From assembly GCA_001643675.2 (NCBI GenBank), contig LSRY02000028.1, positions 620,001-684,000 on the forward strand: DNA of 64,000 bases, given 5' to 3'. Numbering within the stretch: the first letter of the stretch is position 1; the number at the start of each line of letters is the position of its first letter. Origin of the DNA: Monocercomonoides exilis (lineage: Eukaryota; Preaxostyla; Oxymonadida; Polymastigidae). The notes beneath the pieces are model-generated. The model saw only the letters and a list, made by a program, of their open reading frames with translations, was not told the DNA's origin and searched no databases. The position numbers were made by a program, and so were the translations under genes. Below, piece after piece: positions 23,227-36,000 of this stretch.

Positions 23227-24309
23227 TTCCTGTTGAAAAGAACAATTATGAAATAACTACAAGAACAGCTACTATTTTTTTATCATATCAATGATGTCAA
23301 GAAACAATTATTTCTAATGATTTGAAAGAAATAACTTTTATTTATGAATACGCTTTCATCTAACTGAAATCTGTGTTTTGATTACAAACAATTTTGATGC
23401 AAAATGCTTTCAATTTTGCGTTGAGCAAAAGATTTCTTTGAGAGATTGTGATAGCAACAATGTATTGGAAAAGAAAGCTAAAACAAAAGAAAGATATTCA
23501 AATGAAAAAAAGAAAAATGAAGCTAGGAAAATCAGTTCGAGATAAAGTTTTATTGAATTGAGATAATGACAAAAATAAAAGTTTAATTGGGAAAGGTTTT
23601 CTGACAAATTGTTCTGAATCAGAAATCGAGCTAAGAGAAACGCAAGAAGATGAAGTGGAGAATATCAAGCAACTTTCAATCCAATATCAAAAAAGTGAAA
23701 TGAAATAGAAATTAGAAAAATACGATAAAACTTTTGAAAAAATATGCAACATATAAAATTGAGGATCAAACAACAACGAATATTCAGAATTTTGGAAATA
23801 TCAACAGAATTTTTAAATGTTTTTACTCCAATTTTTGTATCGAAACTTTTTAAACAATAATTGTAATTGTTTCATTCGTGCGCTTGAATTACTTCTTTCT
23901 CGTTTGAAAGTGCTCTCCAAATGATATATTTTTCAACCAATTTCTTTTTTGTAATATAATAGCTTGTTCATTTCTGCAGATTGCAGCAGACTTTTTTTGT
24001 TCCTAATGGAATGACCGTAAGATGAACTATCTGAGGCTGTTATATGTCTGACTCCATTGCGGTGTATTAAAAATTTTTAACTTTTTTCAAGCACTCACTT
24101 TGATGCTTTCTTAGGAATAATCACATTTTGAATTGAACGAGCCAACAAAAGAAAATTAGCATTTCTCAGCTAATAAGGTTAGAAATTGTTGCTGAATCCA
24201 GGAATAATTAGGAATATGCTTGCTCAGCATTTTTGTTGTGTGTTTGTGTGTAACTGTTTCTGTTGCTCTTGCATCTGATGGGCTTGTGGCATATTGGGAA
24301 AAAAAGCTA

Positions 24310-24528
24310 TCACAGCATCCGTAATTGGGGCAGCCTCGAAGTCGAAAGCATCACACATGGTGAGCATGTGGCGCCTTCAGTGAAGCCACGGATTAAGATC
24401 TCTTGTGGCTGATGAGAGGTGATCTGTCTGAAGGCGTAAGACAGCTGAATTCCTTTGCCAACGGGGAAAAGACGAACCGCAATTTTTTTTGAAAAAATTT
24501 GGTCTTTCTCAGTCATTATTTTCGGCAT
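24310..24528 (-). CDS. Small protein with faint Alba-like pattern, possibly broken
   Basis: The 72-residue frame starts MPKIMTEKDQIFSKKIAVRL and contains QLSYAFRQITSHQPQEILIR. This has the order charged strand, helix with YA, then E-I-hydrophobic strand seen in Alba-type nucleic-acid-binding proteins, but the similarity is weak. A second frame continues past the stop with AAPITDAVIAFFPNMPQAHQ and a Gln-rich tail, so a frameshift or unrecognised intron may separate the halves. Treat the family suggestion as tentative. Confidence 0.25.
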   Translation of the reverse strand: MPKIMTEKDQIFSKKIAVRLFPVGKGIQLSYAFRQITSHQPQEILIRGFTEGATCSPCVMLSTSRLPQLRML

Positions 24529-24637
24529 AGAAATAACTGATTCACATTAATTAAGCTGAATCAAAGATATAAAATGTCACCTCAACATCGCTTTATTGGT
24601 AAAAGTGATAGATTCCTTATTTTTATTCTTCTAAACC

Positions 24638-24904
24638 TTAATAAGCAGTTATAGTGCCTTCAATCTCAAATACTCCTTTTTGAAACCATCCAAGTGTGCA
24701 AATGCTTATCAAAACAGAGGCAAGTTGGTGTATATCTTGTTCTTTTGTAATATTTCGGATGAAGATGAAATTACCATTGATGAAGAGATGAATGAAGTAT
24801 CTTTGTCTGATAACCAGTCGGTGTGAAGGGCAACGCAAATCGGCATATGTTTGAAGAAAGAATGATAAAGTTTCTGAGACAGAACAGCGAAAAGAGCATC
24901 CCAT
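24638..24904 (-). CDS. Unidentified small frame
   Basis: The 88-codon frame contains SETLSFFLQTYADLRCPSHR and RQRYFIHLFINGNFIFIRNI. Its composition is protein-like and it lies on the same strand as the 24310-24528 frame. I considered a longin or adaptor small-subunit fold but the match is not convincing. It may be an exon or a remnant. Confidence 0.25.
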   Translation of the reverse strand: MGCSFRCSVSETLSFFLQTYADLRCPSHRLVIRQRYFIHLFINGNFIFIRNITKEQDIHQLASVLISICTLGWFQKGVFEIEGTITAY

Positions 24905-26068
24905 TCATTTCTTTGAAGGAATGGAGTGCATTAAACACTTAGAACAGAATCTGGAAAGCTGTCAACATTCTCTCCTTCAGAGTGCATGCCGTCATATCTT
25001 TTTCTTATCCATCCAATGAAGCAACATGTATTACAAATCCCACTGGTTTTCAATCAGCTTCTTGATAAGTAATAAATAAACTGTTGCATCCAACAGGCTT
25101 AACAACGAAGATGCTATATGATAGAACGCCTTTTAAAAAAAATGATTTGGAAAACTATCGCACACATTGAGAATTCAAAGAAATTTTCTTAGTTTCCATC
25201 ATTTTATCCTATTATCTACTCATTTGATTTGTATCTTGAATTTCAAAATAATGTAATTTGAATTAATTGCGAGTTGTTTGCGAAAAAGAAACAAGAATAC
25301 CTTGATTGTTCACTCCACAATTTATCTTTTAATTTCGTCGATTTTGCAGCACTGACTTGTTCCTTCTGGAAAATGCAGTATTGTTATTATTATTATTTAC
25401 AAAGAAAACCGTTGTTTTTATTTATTACACCTGCTTTCAAAAACAATAGAAATATCTTATTTTTATTTTGATATCTAGGAGATTCGCATGATAAACAAAA
25501 TCCAAAAAGCTATATTAAAGGACACATGATAATTATTTTTTTAACGCAAAGTCAGCAACATTTGTCGATGGGCGAGCAAGTCTTTTGATAAATAACTATT
25601 TTGATCTTTCCTACATTAATATTTTGGATAGAAAAATATTCGAATTGAATAAATGAATATTCGAATAAAATAAATGAGTTAAAATATTCTATGAATTCAT
25701 AAAACTTGTGCAAAGAATAGAATAAATCTGTAATGGCTGAAAAAAAAAAAAAAAAAGAACTCGACAAAAAGACATCATCTCGACCTACATAAACGTCCAA
25801 AACTTAGCTTGTCGCAAAGGCCTAATTAATATCGAGCATAGAAAAGTGATTTCTATTGGGAAAAAAAAAATTTTTTTTTTGAAGTTTTATTTTTTGAAGA
25901 ATTTAAAATTGAGTTTGAATTTAACAATTGCATGTCAAATGAAAATTATTGTTAAAAACGAAATAGAAATAAATTATTCACAGCGAATAAAATCACTGAA
26001 TAAGAAAATAAATAATTAAAAAAAATTAAGATCGTTCCCAATACTTTCATAATTAGATATCTTTTTCA

Positions 26069-27414
26069 ATGGATCCTTTAAACGATACGGCTTTTGAATC
26101 AGCTGGCGAAGTTTCGGTAGTTCCATCGTTTGCAGAGGTGCGAGATTGTTGGATATAAATTTAAAGTTTCATATATTTGCAACATATTAATTTAATATTA
26201 TAAAAATCAATAAATATAACTTTGAAAAACCGTTTACAATTTTTATATTTTAAAGATGAAATTAAACGAAAATCTGTTGCGGGGCATTGTTGATTATGGA
26301 TTTGAGAAGCCATCCGCAATTCAACAGAGGGCAATTTTACCAATTCTAAGTGGAAGAGATGTTATTGCTCAGTCCCAGTCAGGAACAGGAAAAACCGCAA
26401 CATTCAGTATTGCTGCACTTCAGTCTGTTGTTGTTACAAACAAAGAACCACAAGTGCTTATTTTATGTCCAACTCGCGAGCTTGCATTACAAATTCAAAA
26501 AGTTATTGCAACTCTTGGTCAGCACATGGCTGTTCAGTGTCATGCAAGGTAATATTAACATATACCTCAATATTTTTATTTATTTATTTTATTTTAGTAT
26601 CGGAGGATCTTCACTTTCAGATGATGTTCGTCGCTTAGAAGCAGGTGCTCAAGTTATTGTTGGGACGCCAGGAAGAGTTGCAGATATGATAAGGAAAAAA
26701 CACTTGAAAATTAGGCATATAAAGATGTTGGTTTTGGACGAAGCAGATGAAATGTTAAACGAAGGATTTAAAGAACAAATTTATGAGATCTATCGCTATT
26801 TACCTCGTGAGACTCAAGTTGTTGTGTTCAGTGCAACATTGCCACAATCTGTTTTGGAAATAACAACCAAATTTATGACAACACCTGTTCGTATTTTGGT
26901 AAAACGTGATGAATTGACACTTGAAGGCATCAAGCAGTTTTTTGTCTCAGTTGAGAAAGAAGCATGGAAGTTTGAGACATTATGCGATCTTTATGATACC
27001 CTGACTGTAACACAGTCAGTTGTATTCTGCAACACAAGAACAAAAGTTGATGAACTCACCAGAAAGATGAAGGAGGCCAGCTTTTCTGTTGTGTCCATGC
27101 ACGGAGGAATGGAACAGAAGGAACGTAACGAAATCATGGAACAGTTTCGGAGAGGTGAAGCCAGAGTGCTGATTACTACAGATATATGGGCTCGAGGAAT
27201 AGATGTTAGTATTGTATCTCTTGTTGTAAATTATGATATACCAACAAACAGAGAGATTTACTTGCATCGCATTGGAAGATCAGGAAGATATGGAAGAAAA
27301 GGTGTTGCTATCTCATTTGTTAAGACTGAAGATATTCGAATTCTAAGAGATATAGAACAGTTTTATTCAACACAAATAGATGAAATGCCTATGAATGTCG
27401 CTGATCTTATTTAG
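26069..27414 (+). CDS. EIF4A3: eIF4A-III DEAD-box RNA helicase (exon-junction complex)
   Basis: Three exons, 26069-26137, 26256-26548 and 26598-27414, join in frame through GT-AG introns of 118 and 49 bp to give 392 residues, normal for the family. Visible motifs are the Q motif ([13 protein letters not shown]), motif I ([10 protein letters not shown]), PTRELA, TPGR, DEAD (VLDEADE), SAT (FSATLP), the ARG motif (DIWARGIDV) and [13 protein letters not shown]. The C terminus [16 protein letters not shown] is the form I know from eIF4A-III rather than eIF4A-I. Such proteins are RNA-dependent ATPases that clamp spliced mRNA as the core of the exon-junction complex. That fits an intron-rich genome. 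Confidence 0.93.
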
Positions 27415-27820
27415 ACAACACAGACTCTTCCATCTTATCTCATTTAAATGTGGTTTAAGACGTTATTCTTTCAGTCTTTTTTCACAATTTTCAATGAATT
27501 TCATAAAATCACTTCATATTTTCCGTTTTATTATCTCATATTTACATAAAAATTGACACTGCGCGAATGATCCACGCATATAAAACAGAATTGTACAAAG
27601 TTAAATGATGTGTAAAATTAAGAATTTCTTAACCACATAAACAGTTAATTTATTCATTATTGATAACAAATCTTTTGACCAAAGCAACAAACAACATAAA
27701 AAATTATTTTTAAAGAGGCAAAAAGACGGAAAAATAAAATAGCAACTTCAGCATAAAACTATCCATTTCTTTAAAAATCAAATCGTTGAAAAATTATAAA
27801 AACATACAAGAACTAAAATC
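27415..27820. other. Convergent intergenic spacer
   Basis: 405 bp of AT-rich DNA between the 3' ends of eIF4A3 and the cyclin gene. No feature was seen beyond probable 3' untranslated sequence. Confidence 0.4.
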
Positions 27821-28908
27821 TTAAATCTTTGCACATGCAATTGATGCAGCCTTTAAATATTTGCTTGAGCAATATTTTAAGTAAATTCCATGCGCTTTTT
27901 CATGTGGTGCTTTCTTTATAATTTTCTGCATCTGAATTAATATTGGATAAATTTGTTCATACGTTAATCCACTGTAATACACCAACGATGCTGACCACGG
28001 GGGCCTGCCAGCAATTCTCAGTGCATGGGACAAAGAAGCAGCTGCAATTTCAGAAGGCAAATATGTTGTTGTAAGCGTATAATCCATCAATGAATATTCA
28101 GCGATGAAGCGAGAAATCATTCCAACAGAAGAATCAGCATGAGCAGCCTTCGCGTAACGCTTCAAGAAAGTAAGTGCTGTAGGTGCTCCAAGTGAATATC
28201 GGAGCTCATTCAAAATTATTCGTTCCATTTTAATTAAATCAACTTTTGTTGCAATGTCTGGACAAAAATTCACTAATTGTTCGATTGAAGGATAATAAGT
28301 TTCTTCAAATTTGGAAGAAACAAAAAAACAGCCTAGCATCAGCATGTAAATCTTATCAACAGAAACTACTTTTTTAGATAAAAATCGGTCAAATAAAGAG
28401 ACGCTGATAAAGATGGTGTCAGCTTGAAGAGAAGTGTGATATGTTTGAGAAAGAATGCGATGAAGTTCCACAATCCAATCAACACTATAAAGTCTGTTTA
28501 ATGCTGTAATTTGAGGTTGAAGGTTAATATAACGAGGATTTGGACGAAACTTTTTCTATTGCACATTCACAAAAAAATAAAATAAGTATTTCAAAAAAAC
28601 AAAAAAGAAAAAAACAAATATAAAAAAACAAAACAGAAAAAAATTTAAAAATAAAATGAAATTCAACTTCACATTCTTCTTAATAAAAGAAAAATTTTAT
28701 TCACTTAGCTCCATTTTTTCAATGAACAAACTTGAAGTTCCGTTAAATATTGATAAACTTCTTTAACATAAACACTACAAGTGTATGGATTCATCGCATC
28801 TCCGTTGTCAATTTCTTCCACAACATCTGTCGTTGGAACAACGTACATAGGAACTTCATTTAAAGTGATAGGAGTTTCTTCTTCTACCGCTTCAGTCTTT
28901 TCATCCAT
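27821..28908 (-). CDS. B-type mitotic cyclin
   Basis: Two exons (28908-28732 and 28555-27821) join in frame over a 176-bp intron to give 303 residues. The cyclin box begins at QKKFRPNPRYINLQPQITAL (residues 59-78) and NRLYSVDWIVELHR, corresponding to the MRxILVDW region of cyclin B. It continues with FDRFLSKK, LMLGCFFVSSKFEETYYPSI and LNELRYSLGAPTALTFLKRY, and a second cyclin fold follows. Cyclins of this class bind and activate a CDK1-type kinase for entry into mitosis. The N terminus before the box is only about 55 residues, and I see no RxxL destruction box or KEN box in it, unlike typical B cyclins. It is divergently arranged with the importin-alpha-like gene, 141 bp away. Confidence 0.85.
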
Positions 28909-29049
28909 TTTAATCGATTATTCTATGGGCCTCAAAGTCAATCATTTTTTATTCGTTTGAAAAATGTATATAGTGTTAACTTGATTCATTTAACAAATTA
29001 ATATCGATAATTGGACAACAAAAAAAATAACGGTTCTAAAAATGTAAAA

Positions 29050-32000
29050 ATGCAATTTTCTCAACGATTTTCGCGTTTTGAAAAAGATGAAACCAAAAAA
29101 TCTTTGGGAAAAACAAAGCAAAGTAGAGTTACATCGGAACAGTTTTCGCATAGGGAAAAACTTCTTTTAGAAAGACGAAGAACAATTGATGTTGGTTTGC
29201 TTATATTTGAACAAATAATTTACAACAGCAAAATTGTATTTTCTTTTAAAAAATTGATGCAGATGATGACAGTGAAGATATATCAATGTCAGAGGAACAA
29301 TACTCACAATTATTACAACAGCTAAGAGTTTGAATACAATTTTTGCTATTTTTCACAAAAAATATTATAAATTTACACTTTAATGACAAACTTTAGGAAT
29401 CAAAAGACGAATCAGAGGCATTTGAAATTATAGTTGATCTACGTAAGGCTTTACGACAAGATTTCAATGATATTTCAAATTCTCTCTTAATGCAAATTAT
29501 TCTATTGCTAAAACCTTTCCTAAAAACAAAAACTGAAAACGTTTTAATGGAAACTTTAATAACATATTGCTGTATGAATTTTAAAACATTTTTATTTTCA
29601 ATTAAAATATTTGTTTATTTCATGAATCATTCTTCCCAAAAGACATTTCTCAATGTTCAGAAGATGTTGTTAAACACCTCATGAATCTTCTCGATGATTT
29701 TTTGATCTTTCTAGTACCATTGACGCAAACTAATAAAGAAGATAAACAAATGTCTTGCTTTGCAACAACTCAATCTTCTCAAGTATTGACCGAAAGCTGG
29801 TGGACAAGATTTTCACCTACTGCTGCTATGAAAGTTCAAGAAATCACTACTGTGATAATTGGAAATATGGCATGCATGTCGCTGCAGAACAAAGAAATAA
29901 TTAAGTCAATGCATGGAGTTGAAGTTCTATTAAATCTTGTCAAAGCTACAGAGGTATACCAACTTCATTCAACTTAATGTATTTTGAAATTTGATCAATG
30001 TTATAATTATTGTTAATTGCTGAAACTTGTGCACGACACGTAGAACAACTCCCTCATTGAGCAACTCCTTTGGAGCATCACAGCCATTATCAGAGGAGAT
30101 TCAAGCAGAATCCACGAAATTCTCTCTCTAAACATTGTTAGCGAGCTTCTGAGGATTATTACAACAAAAAGCGTATGCTTGTTGAATGCCAATGAAACAA
30201 ATGAAAATGTCCAACACTTTTTTGAATATTTTTTTGATTTTCCTTTCTTTTCTTTTCTTTTTTCTTAATCCATCCAATCATTTAGTTTTTTATTTTTACT
30301 AAAATCGTTTGATTTTCACATTTTTTAACTATCAAATATTCATATTTTCATAACATAACATAATGTTTTGACTTCGAAACAGGATCTCGGCATTCTGGCA
30401 AATGCAGCATGGATTGCTTCATACATTTCAAGCGGTGAGAAAGATGAGTGTATCGATTCGATTTGTGAGTCCTTTCTTCTGACTGGACTGGTTTTGTCTT
30501 TTCAATATTATTTATTTATTTATTTATTAATTATTTTTATTTTATTTTTTGCTTTTATGTGTTCATTTTTTGGGATGATTTGCACTTTTTGGTTCATTTT
30601 AGCTGAAGTTATTGTTTACACACCATAAGCCTGTTCGTATTATTCCCATTATGTCCGACGATAGCAAGGAAACAACTGCATCTTCAGATTCTGCGATGGA
30701 TCTTGAAGAAACAGACAGCACATCTCACATAACATCAGCTGAATCACAGCCTTTTGGCTCGACTACTTCTTCATCATTGCCATTATCTTTATCACCAACT
30801 TCTCCATTTTCTCCCTCTCCCCAAATATCCAACCAGTTTGCCTTGCCTCAATCAACAGACTCTCCATTCACATTCGCACGCGATCATCGCTATCCATCAA
30901 CTGCCAACACATCAGCAGAGAAAATGCAGTCAGTTGAATCCACAAAGCCTGTGCCTGAGCCACTCCCAGCTGGAGTGCTTCCAACAGACAACCCATTTAC
31001 ATTGTCAAAATCGCACAGATATCCATCATCATCATCATCACCACCATCCACATTGTTGTCATCTTCTTCCTCTTCTCAGTCTTCGTCTCAACAGCCTTCT
31101 TTCGAATTCAACAGCAGCTTCTTCTCGAATGCCCCTCCGTCGTTCCTCCAGATGTGCATCCCGATTATTCGCACCATTGCCAATGTGCTGACATCACGAA
31201 ATCTTTTGCATTCAAATTGGATTATTCAGGCCAACCCTCAAGCAGAAATGTGTGCAGTTCTTTGTTTCAGAAAAAATAATTTTTTTTTATGACATTTTTC
31301 ACTTTTTGTCCTTTGATCTTTCTTATTCGTGACATATGCTCAATGTAAGTTTTAATGGGATTGCTGTTGATGCTCTTAAGATTCCACTTGCCACCGGGCC
31401 TGCACTGTTTCAATGGATCGAAGGAGTTTTGACAGCAAATGGGAATGATACAAATGGGTTTGCAAATGAAATCTCTTCAACGTGATAGTTCATTTCTTTT
31501 CCTTTTTTTTTTTTTATTCCTCAAAAATTTTGGTCTTTTATCATATTTTTATTGTTATTTTTTTTTCACAAGTTATTATTTGGATTTACTTTTTATTGAT
31601 GAATAATTTATTAAAAACCTTTCTCTTATCAACTTTTATCTCAATTGCCTTTTTCTTATCATTTTCCGAAAATTTTTAAACCTTTTTTTTAACATTTTCA
31701 TATTCCCTCTGTTATTATCATTGGCTTTCCTTCCATTTCAGTCCTTCACTCAACATCCTCACCCGCGATTGCGTCCGTCTGCTTCATCACATTGCCTGCC
31801 ACGGCGTTTCCTTTGCCAATGCGATTCTCAGACATCCTGTAATTCTTCAGTCGCTTGTGCAGCTGCTCGACAAAAGACGTTATTCTCTCTTTGAACCTGC
31901 GGCAAGCTGTCTCGCATACATCGCCAACTGCAGCGCGGCTCATCTGGGAGCTGTGATAAATCTCGGGTTTGATTTAACTTTTATGTAATCTTTCAAATTT

Positions 32001-32403
32001 TTACTGAGCAATTTTAATGTTTTCTTTTTTTCACATCTATTTTTTGATTCATTTCATTGTTTGCATTTGTTGTTTCATCAGAACATTCCCTTCATTTGTC
32101 AGTCTGCATTCATCACTCAACCCGACGATGAGGAAGGTGTCTGTGTGTATGATGGAAATAGTTCTGCGTATGCTTCCAAAGGGGAAGACGATGATGGAAG
32201 AGGCAAACGGATACGAGGCGCTGGAGGTGCTGAGCAACAAAGACCCAGAGCTGAGGGAACAGGCACAATATCTGATGAATAAGTACTTTGACGAGGATGA
32301 GATGGACTACGATGAAGGAGATGGGATGGATGCAAGTGGAGAAGAAGAAGAACATTTAGGAAGCAAAGATGTTGGCAATTCGGGAATGTTTTATGATAAA
32401 TAG
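29050..32403 (+). CDS. Importin-alpha-like armadillo-repeat protein
   Basis: Ten exons join in frame: 29050-29194, 29263-29327, 29397-29571, 29643-29953, 30044-30172, 30383-30490, 30603-31249, 31350-31481, 31742-31966 and 32082-32403, for 752 residues. The basic N terminus (RFEKDETKKSLGKTKQS, REKLLLERRRTID) resembles an importin-beta-binding domain. ARM-type helices follow, including VQEITTVIIGNMACMS, LIEQLLWSITAIIRGDS, LGILANAAWIASYISSGEKD and FEPAASCLAYIANCSAAHLG. The C terminus YEALEVLSNKDPELREQAQY plus an acidic tail fits the end of importin alpha. A Ser/Pro-rich insert of about 170 residues (30650-31120) interrupts the ARM array. Importin alpha carries classical NLS cargo into the nucleus with importin beta. 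The ATG at 29050 was chosen because a stop lies just upstream. Confidence 0.7.
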
Positions 32404-33087
32404 TACTTGAAAAGGAATGTGCAGTTAACAGTCACTGTGTCGAAGAGATTGACCACAAAATGTATTTTCATTTTCAGGCTTTAGGAGTAACTTGTATTTA
32501 AAGATGGAAATAGCAATGAATTCATTTGTTTTCTATGATGATAATTATGAATGAACTTCCATCAAAAAAAAAGATGCGCTGAGTTAGGTAAATTTCAGAA
32601 CCCATTTAATTCAGTCAATAATATGTTTTTGAGTAATTACAATTGAATTTCTATGTACCTTATAAGAAATGAAAGCATTGAATAAACAATTTAGGCTTCA
32701 TTTTGCTGGATATAGGAGAAACGATTTTGAAAGAAAAGAAATAAATAACTGGAATACAATTGTTTATTTAACTTTTTTTTTTGCAGTTTTAGTTCATTTT
32801 TTGTATATATCCAAAGTTCTGTAAATCTTTGAATAAAGGATTGTAAAGTGCAATTTCAATTTTCTTTCTGTAATTTGCAAATCTTTTCACTTTTTTTGTT
32901 ATTGGGGATTTTTTCAACCAATTGAGTCATAAATATATATTTTTGAAGTGTAGACTCGTAAAAGCAACGATTCATTGCGCAAATGGTGCTTAGAAGGATT
33001 TAAATGCTTTGAATAGTTATGTTTATATTTAATAACTCCTCTAATTATTGTCTTCAAATTAATAAATGGTTATGATCGACCGTTGAT
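32404..33087. other. Intergenic spacer
   Basis: 684 bp of AT-rich DNA between tandem genes. No feature was seen. Confidence 0.4.
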
Positions 33088-36000
33088 ATGGAGTTCGCTT
33101 CTGTTTTTGAATCTGTACTCGAACCAGAGCTCCTTACATCAAGTATCATACTTGAGCATGCAGGTTAATACACGTTTTATTTGGTCATTTTAATGAATAA
33201 TCTTTTTATATGTTTCTTGCTTTTGAAATGTGAATTATTACAAAAGGAAATATATTTGATGGTAAAGGATTTGTCAAAGTAGCTGGAGGTCATACATATA
33301 AAGGAAGCTTTAAAAATGGAAAAATGCACGGAAAAGGAGAACTAGAATGGAGCGATGGAACGAAATACACAGGACAATTCATTGATAATCAAATTACTGG
33401 AAGAGGCACATACAACTGGCATGTGAATTTTATTTAATCGATTAAGTTTTTGTGATTTCAACTCATTTCCCTCTCATTTAATTTTTAGGAAAAACGGTTC
33501 TGTGTACACTGGAGATGTTGTGAAAGGACTTCGCCATGGATTTGGGTCATTTTTATCTCCTACTGGAATGAAGTGTGCTGCCTATTTGTTTTTGTAATGA
33601 TTTTTAATTTTAACACAACAATAAAAAGATACGAAGGAGATTGGAAAGAAGGAATTCGTGATGGATGGGTTTCAAAATTATAACATTTTGTCGTTTTTTT
33701 TTTCACTATTTTTTGGATTCTTTATACCCAGGGTATTTTGTGGTATAACAATGAAAAGACAGTTGTTTATGAAGGAGAATTCAAGAATGGAGAAAGAAAC
33801 GGAAAAGTTTGAAAACTGTTTTTGAGATAAATAATTTTATATTTCATGAATTTATTTAGGGGAGAATGACATATGAAAATGGAGATGTTTATGAAGGGAA
33901 TTGGGAAAATGGGCAGAGGCACGGATATGGAAGAATGAAATGGCTGAGCGTTGGACAGTGCTATACTGGGGATTGGGCATGTGACATGCAGAATGGGCAT
34001 GGAGAGCATACATGGCAACTGTCAAATCTTGGAAACTATCCATTTTTTTATTCAAACCGGTATGTCGGCTCGTTTGTGGATGGGAAAAGGCACGGAATGG
34101 GTGTATTTTTCTATGTGGACGGGTCAAAGTACAGTGGCGAATGGAGAGAGAACAAGAAACACGGAGAGGGTGTTTTCCTGTCTGCAACTGGTGTTGAGAC
34201 GAAAGGCGTATTTGCAAACGACAGAATGGTCAGCAGCACAGACAAGGAAGGAGCAAGCAGCGCAGTTGCTGTTGATGCAGAAGGGAAGCCACGCTCTGAT
34301 GTCAGACAACAGCAAAAAGGAGGGAAAGGCAACACTTCATCATCTTCCTCTTCCTCTTCTTCATCTTCTGTGAACGAAGCACAAAGCTTCGGAGACATAG
34401 ACGACTTGCTTCTTAACTACACTTCACCTCCTGTTGCTGTTGGGCAGCCTCGTCTGATGATAGCGAATGGCGACGGCAGCAACAGCGGAGAGACCGAAAA
34501 GCAACAGGCACCAGCGCCTCTGTCTGCGCAGCAGATCAAAGGCAGCCTGGCGATGGTTCTGACGAAGTACGGGCAGGAGATCAAGCAGCTGTATCTGTGG
34601 CTGGCAGCCAACAAGGAGTTCCTCGACCCGTCGCTCATCCGCGTGGCTGTGGCGACGCCTTCAGCTCTGCTATCCGGTGGTCCATCATCTGTCTCATCGA
34701 CTATCGGGCTACTGTCATCTCCGTCGACACCCACAGCCACTTTCCGTCCAAGCACTTTTGACAGGCTCAGCTGCACAACTACATCTTGCTCCCAGACGAA
34801 GGTGCACTTGTCTCTCACTGCAGTGTCTCCTCGCCTGTCTTGTGACTCTGCTCTGCTTTCAGCGTCATATCGCAGCAACGGCGAGCACTCTCATCCACAC
34901 ATCCTCTCTGCCACTTCTCCTCTGCCTCCGACACAGGCACAGCTGATGCAACAACAGCAGCAGCACAACATGTCCAGCCAGTTAGCCCCGTTTGTGCTGA
35001 AGGCACCTTCTCCGTCTGCCCCAACCACACCGCCTGTTTTGTCTGTTGCCCCGACGCTGTCTGCGCTCTGGCTGTGGATGAGCATCACAGGCATCGCTGC
35101 TGCACCTGTGCTACTCCCATCTACAGCTGCCAATCAGGAAAAGAACAGGAATGGGAACGAAAAGAACGATAGCTCTGCAAACAATGCAATGTCTCCACAA
35201 TCCTCTGCTGCTTCTTCTTTAACAGGTTTGAATCCATCAAAAGCGTCTGGCCCAACAAAAGATGGGCTTGTGGAGTATTCGTCGATGCTGCAGATGGGCT
35301 CTCCCGCGAAGCGTTTGTCTCCGCTCGTGTCTGTTTCGTCTGCGCCTTTCTCATCGTTTTCACTCACACGCTCCCAATCTCCAGACTTCAAAGCAAGAGA
35401 CCCCAACATGCCTGCGCAATCGCCATCACCATCGATATCTCCATCGTTTTCTCCTCATTCCTCACCTGGCGGTTCTTCTTCTTCGCCAATGACTGAGCAG
35501 ATGAAGCTCCTCCAAGCTCCTCCTCCTCATCCACTGACACTGGAGCAGCTGACGCGGATTGTCTCTCCAATCTTCCTTGGCCACACTTCATTCACCACAC
35601 AGACATACGACCCTCCTTTTCTCTGCCCTCCACTTCTGCCTGCACCTTTCTCATCATCATCATCTTCTTCTTCTGCTTCCTCCTCATCGTCTTCTTCATT
35701 AAACCAACCAGATCCAGTGTTTCTCTTCCATCCCTCTTTATCTTTCCTTCCTCGTCATTTCTTGTCCATTCTCGTGCATCTGGCACATCATCTCTATCCT
35801 CACCCGTTCACCCCACTTCACTCCAGACTCCACCGCCTCATCACAGAAATCATCATCCCATTCCTCGCCAGGGCGCCTCCTCGTCTCGACAGCAACCATC
35901 GCATCATCGGCTTTGACTACACTCTACCCTCAATTGCCAGCATTAACAATGGAGATGCTTCGTCTTCATCTTCTTCTTTGATAGCTGGCAGTGCAACAAC

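Larger units (their letters stand above)
23227..26068. other. Spacer between the mobile-element region and the gene block
   Basis: Mostly AT-rich, with two short minus-strand frames of protein-like composition annotated separately. The motif GTCGCAAAGGCCT at 25813-25825 matches the inner border of the outer element at 0.4-3.6 kb, so an end fragment of that family may lie here. Confidence 0.35.

Noticed and set aside
24638-24904. Clathrin adaptor small subunit
   Set aside because: Only a loose hydrophobic pattern is shared; the conserved YRRY and following helix are not convincingly present.
26256-27414. Translation initiation factor eIF4A-I
   Set aside because: The C-terminal [12 protein letters not shown] with YSTQ before it is the eIF4A-III form as I know it.
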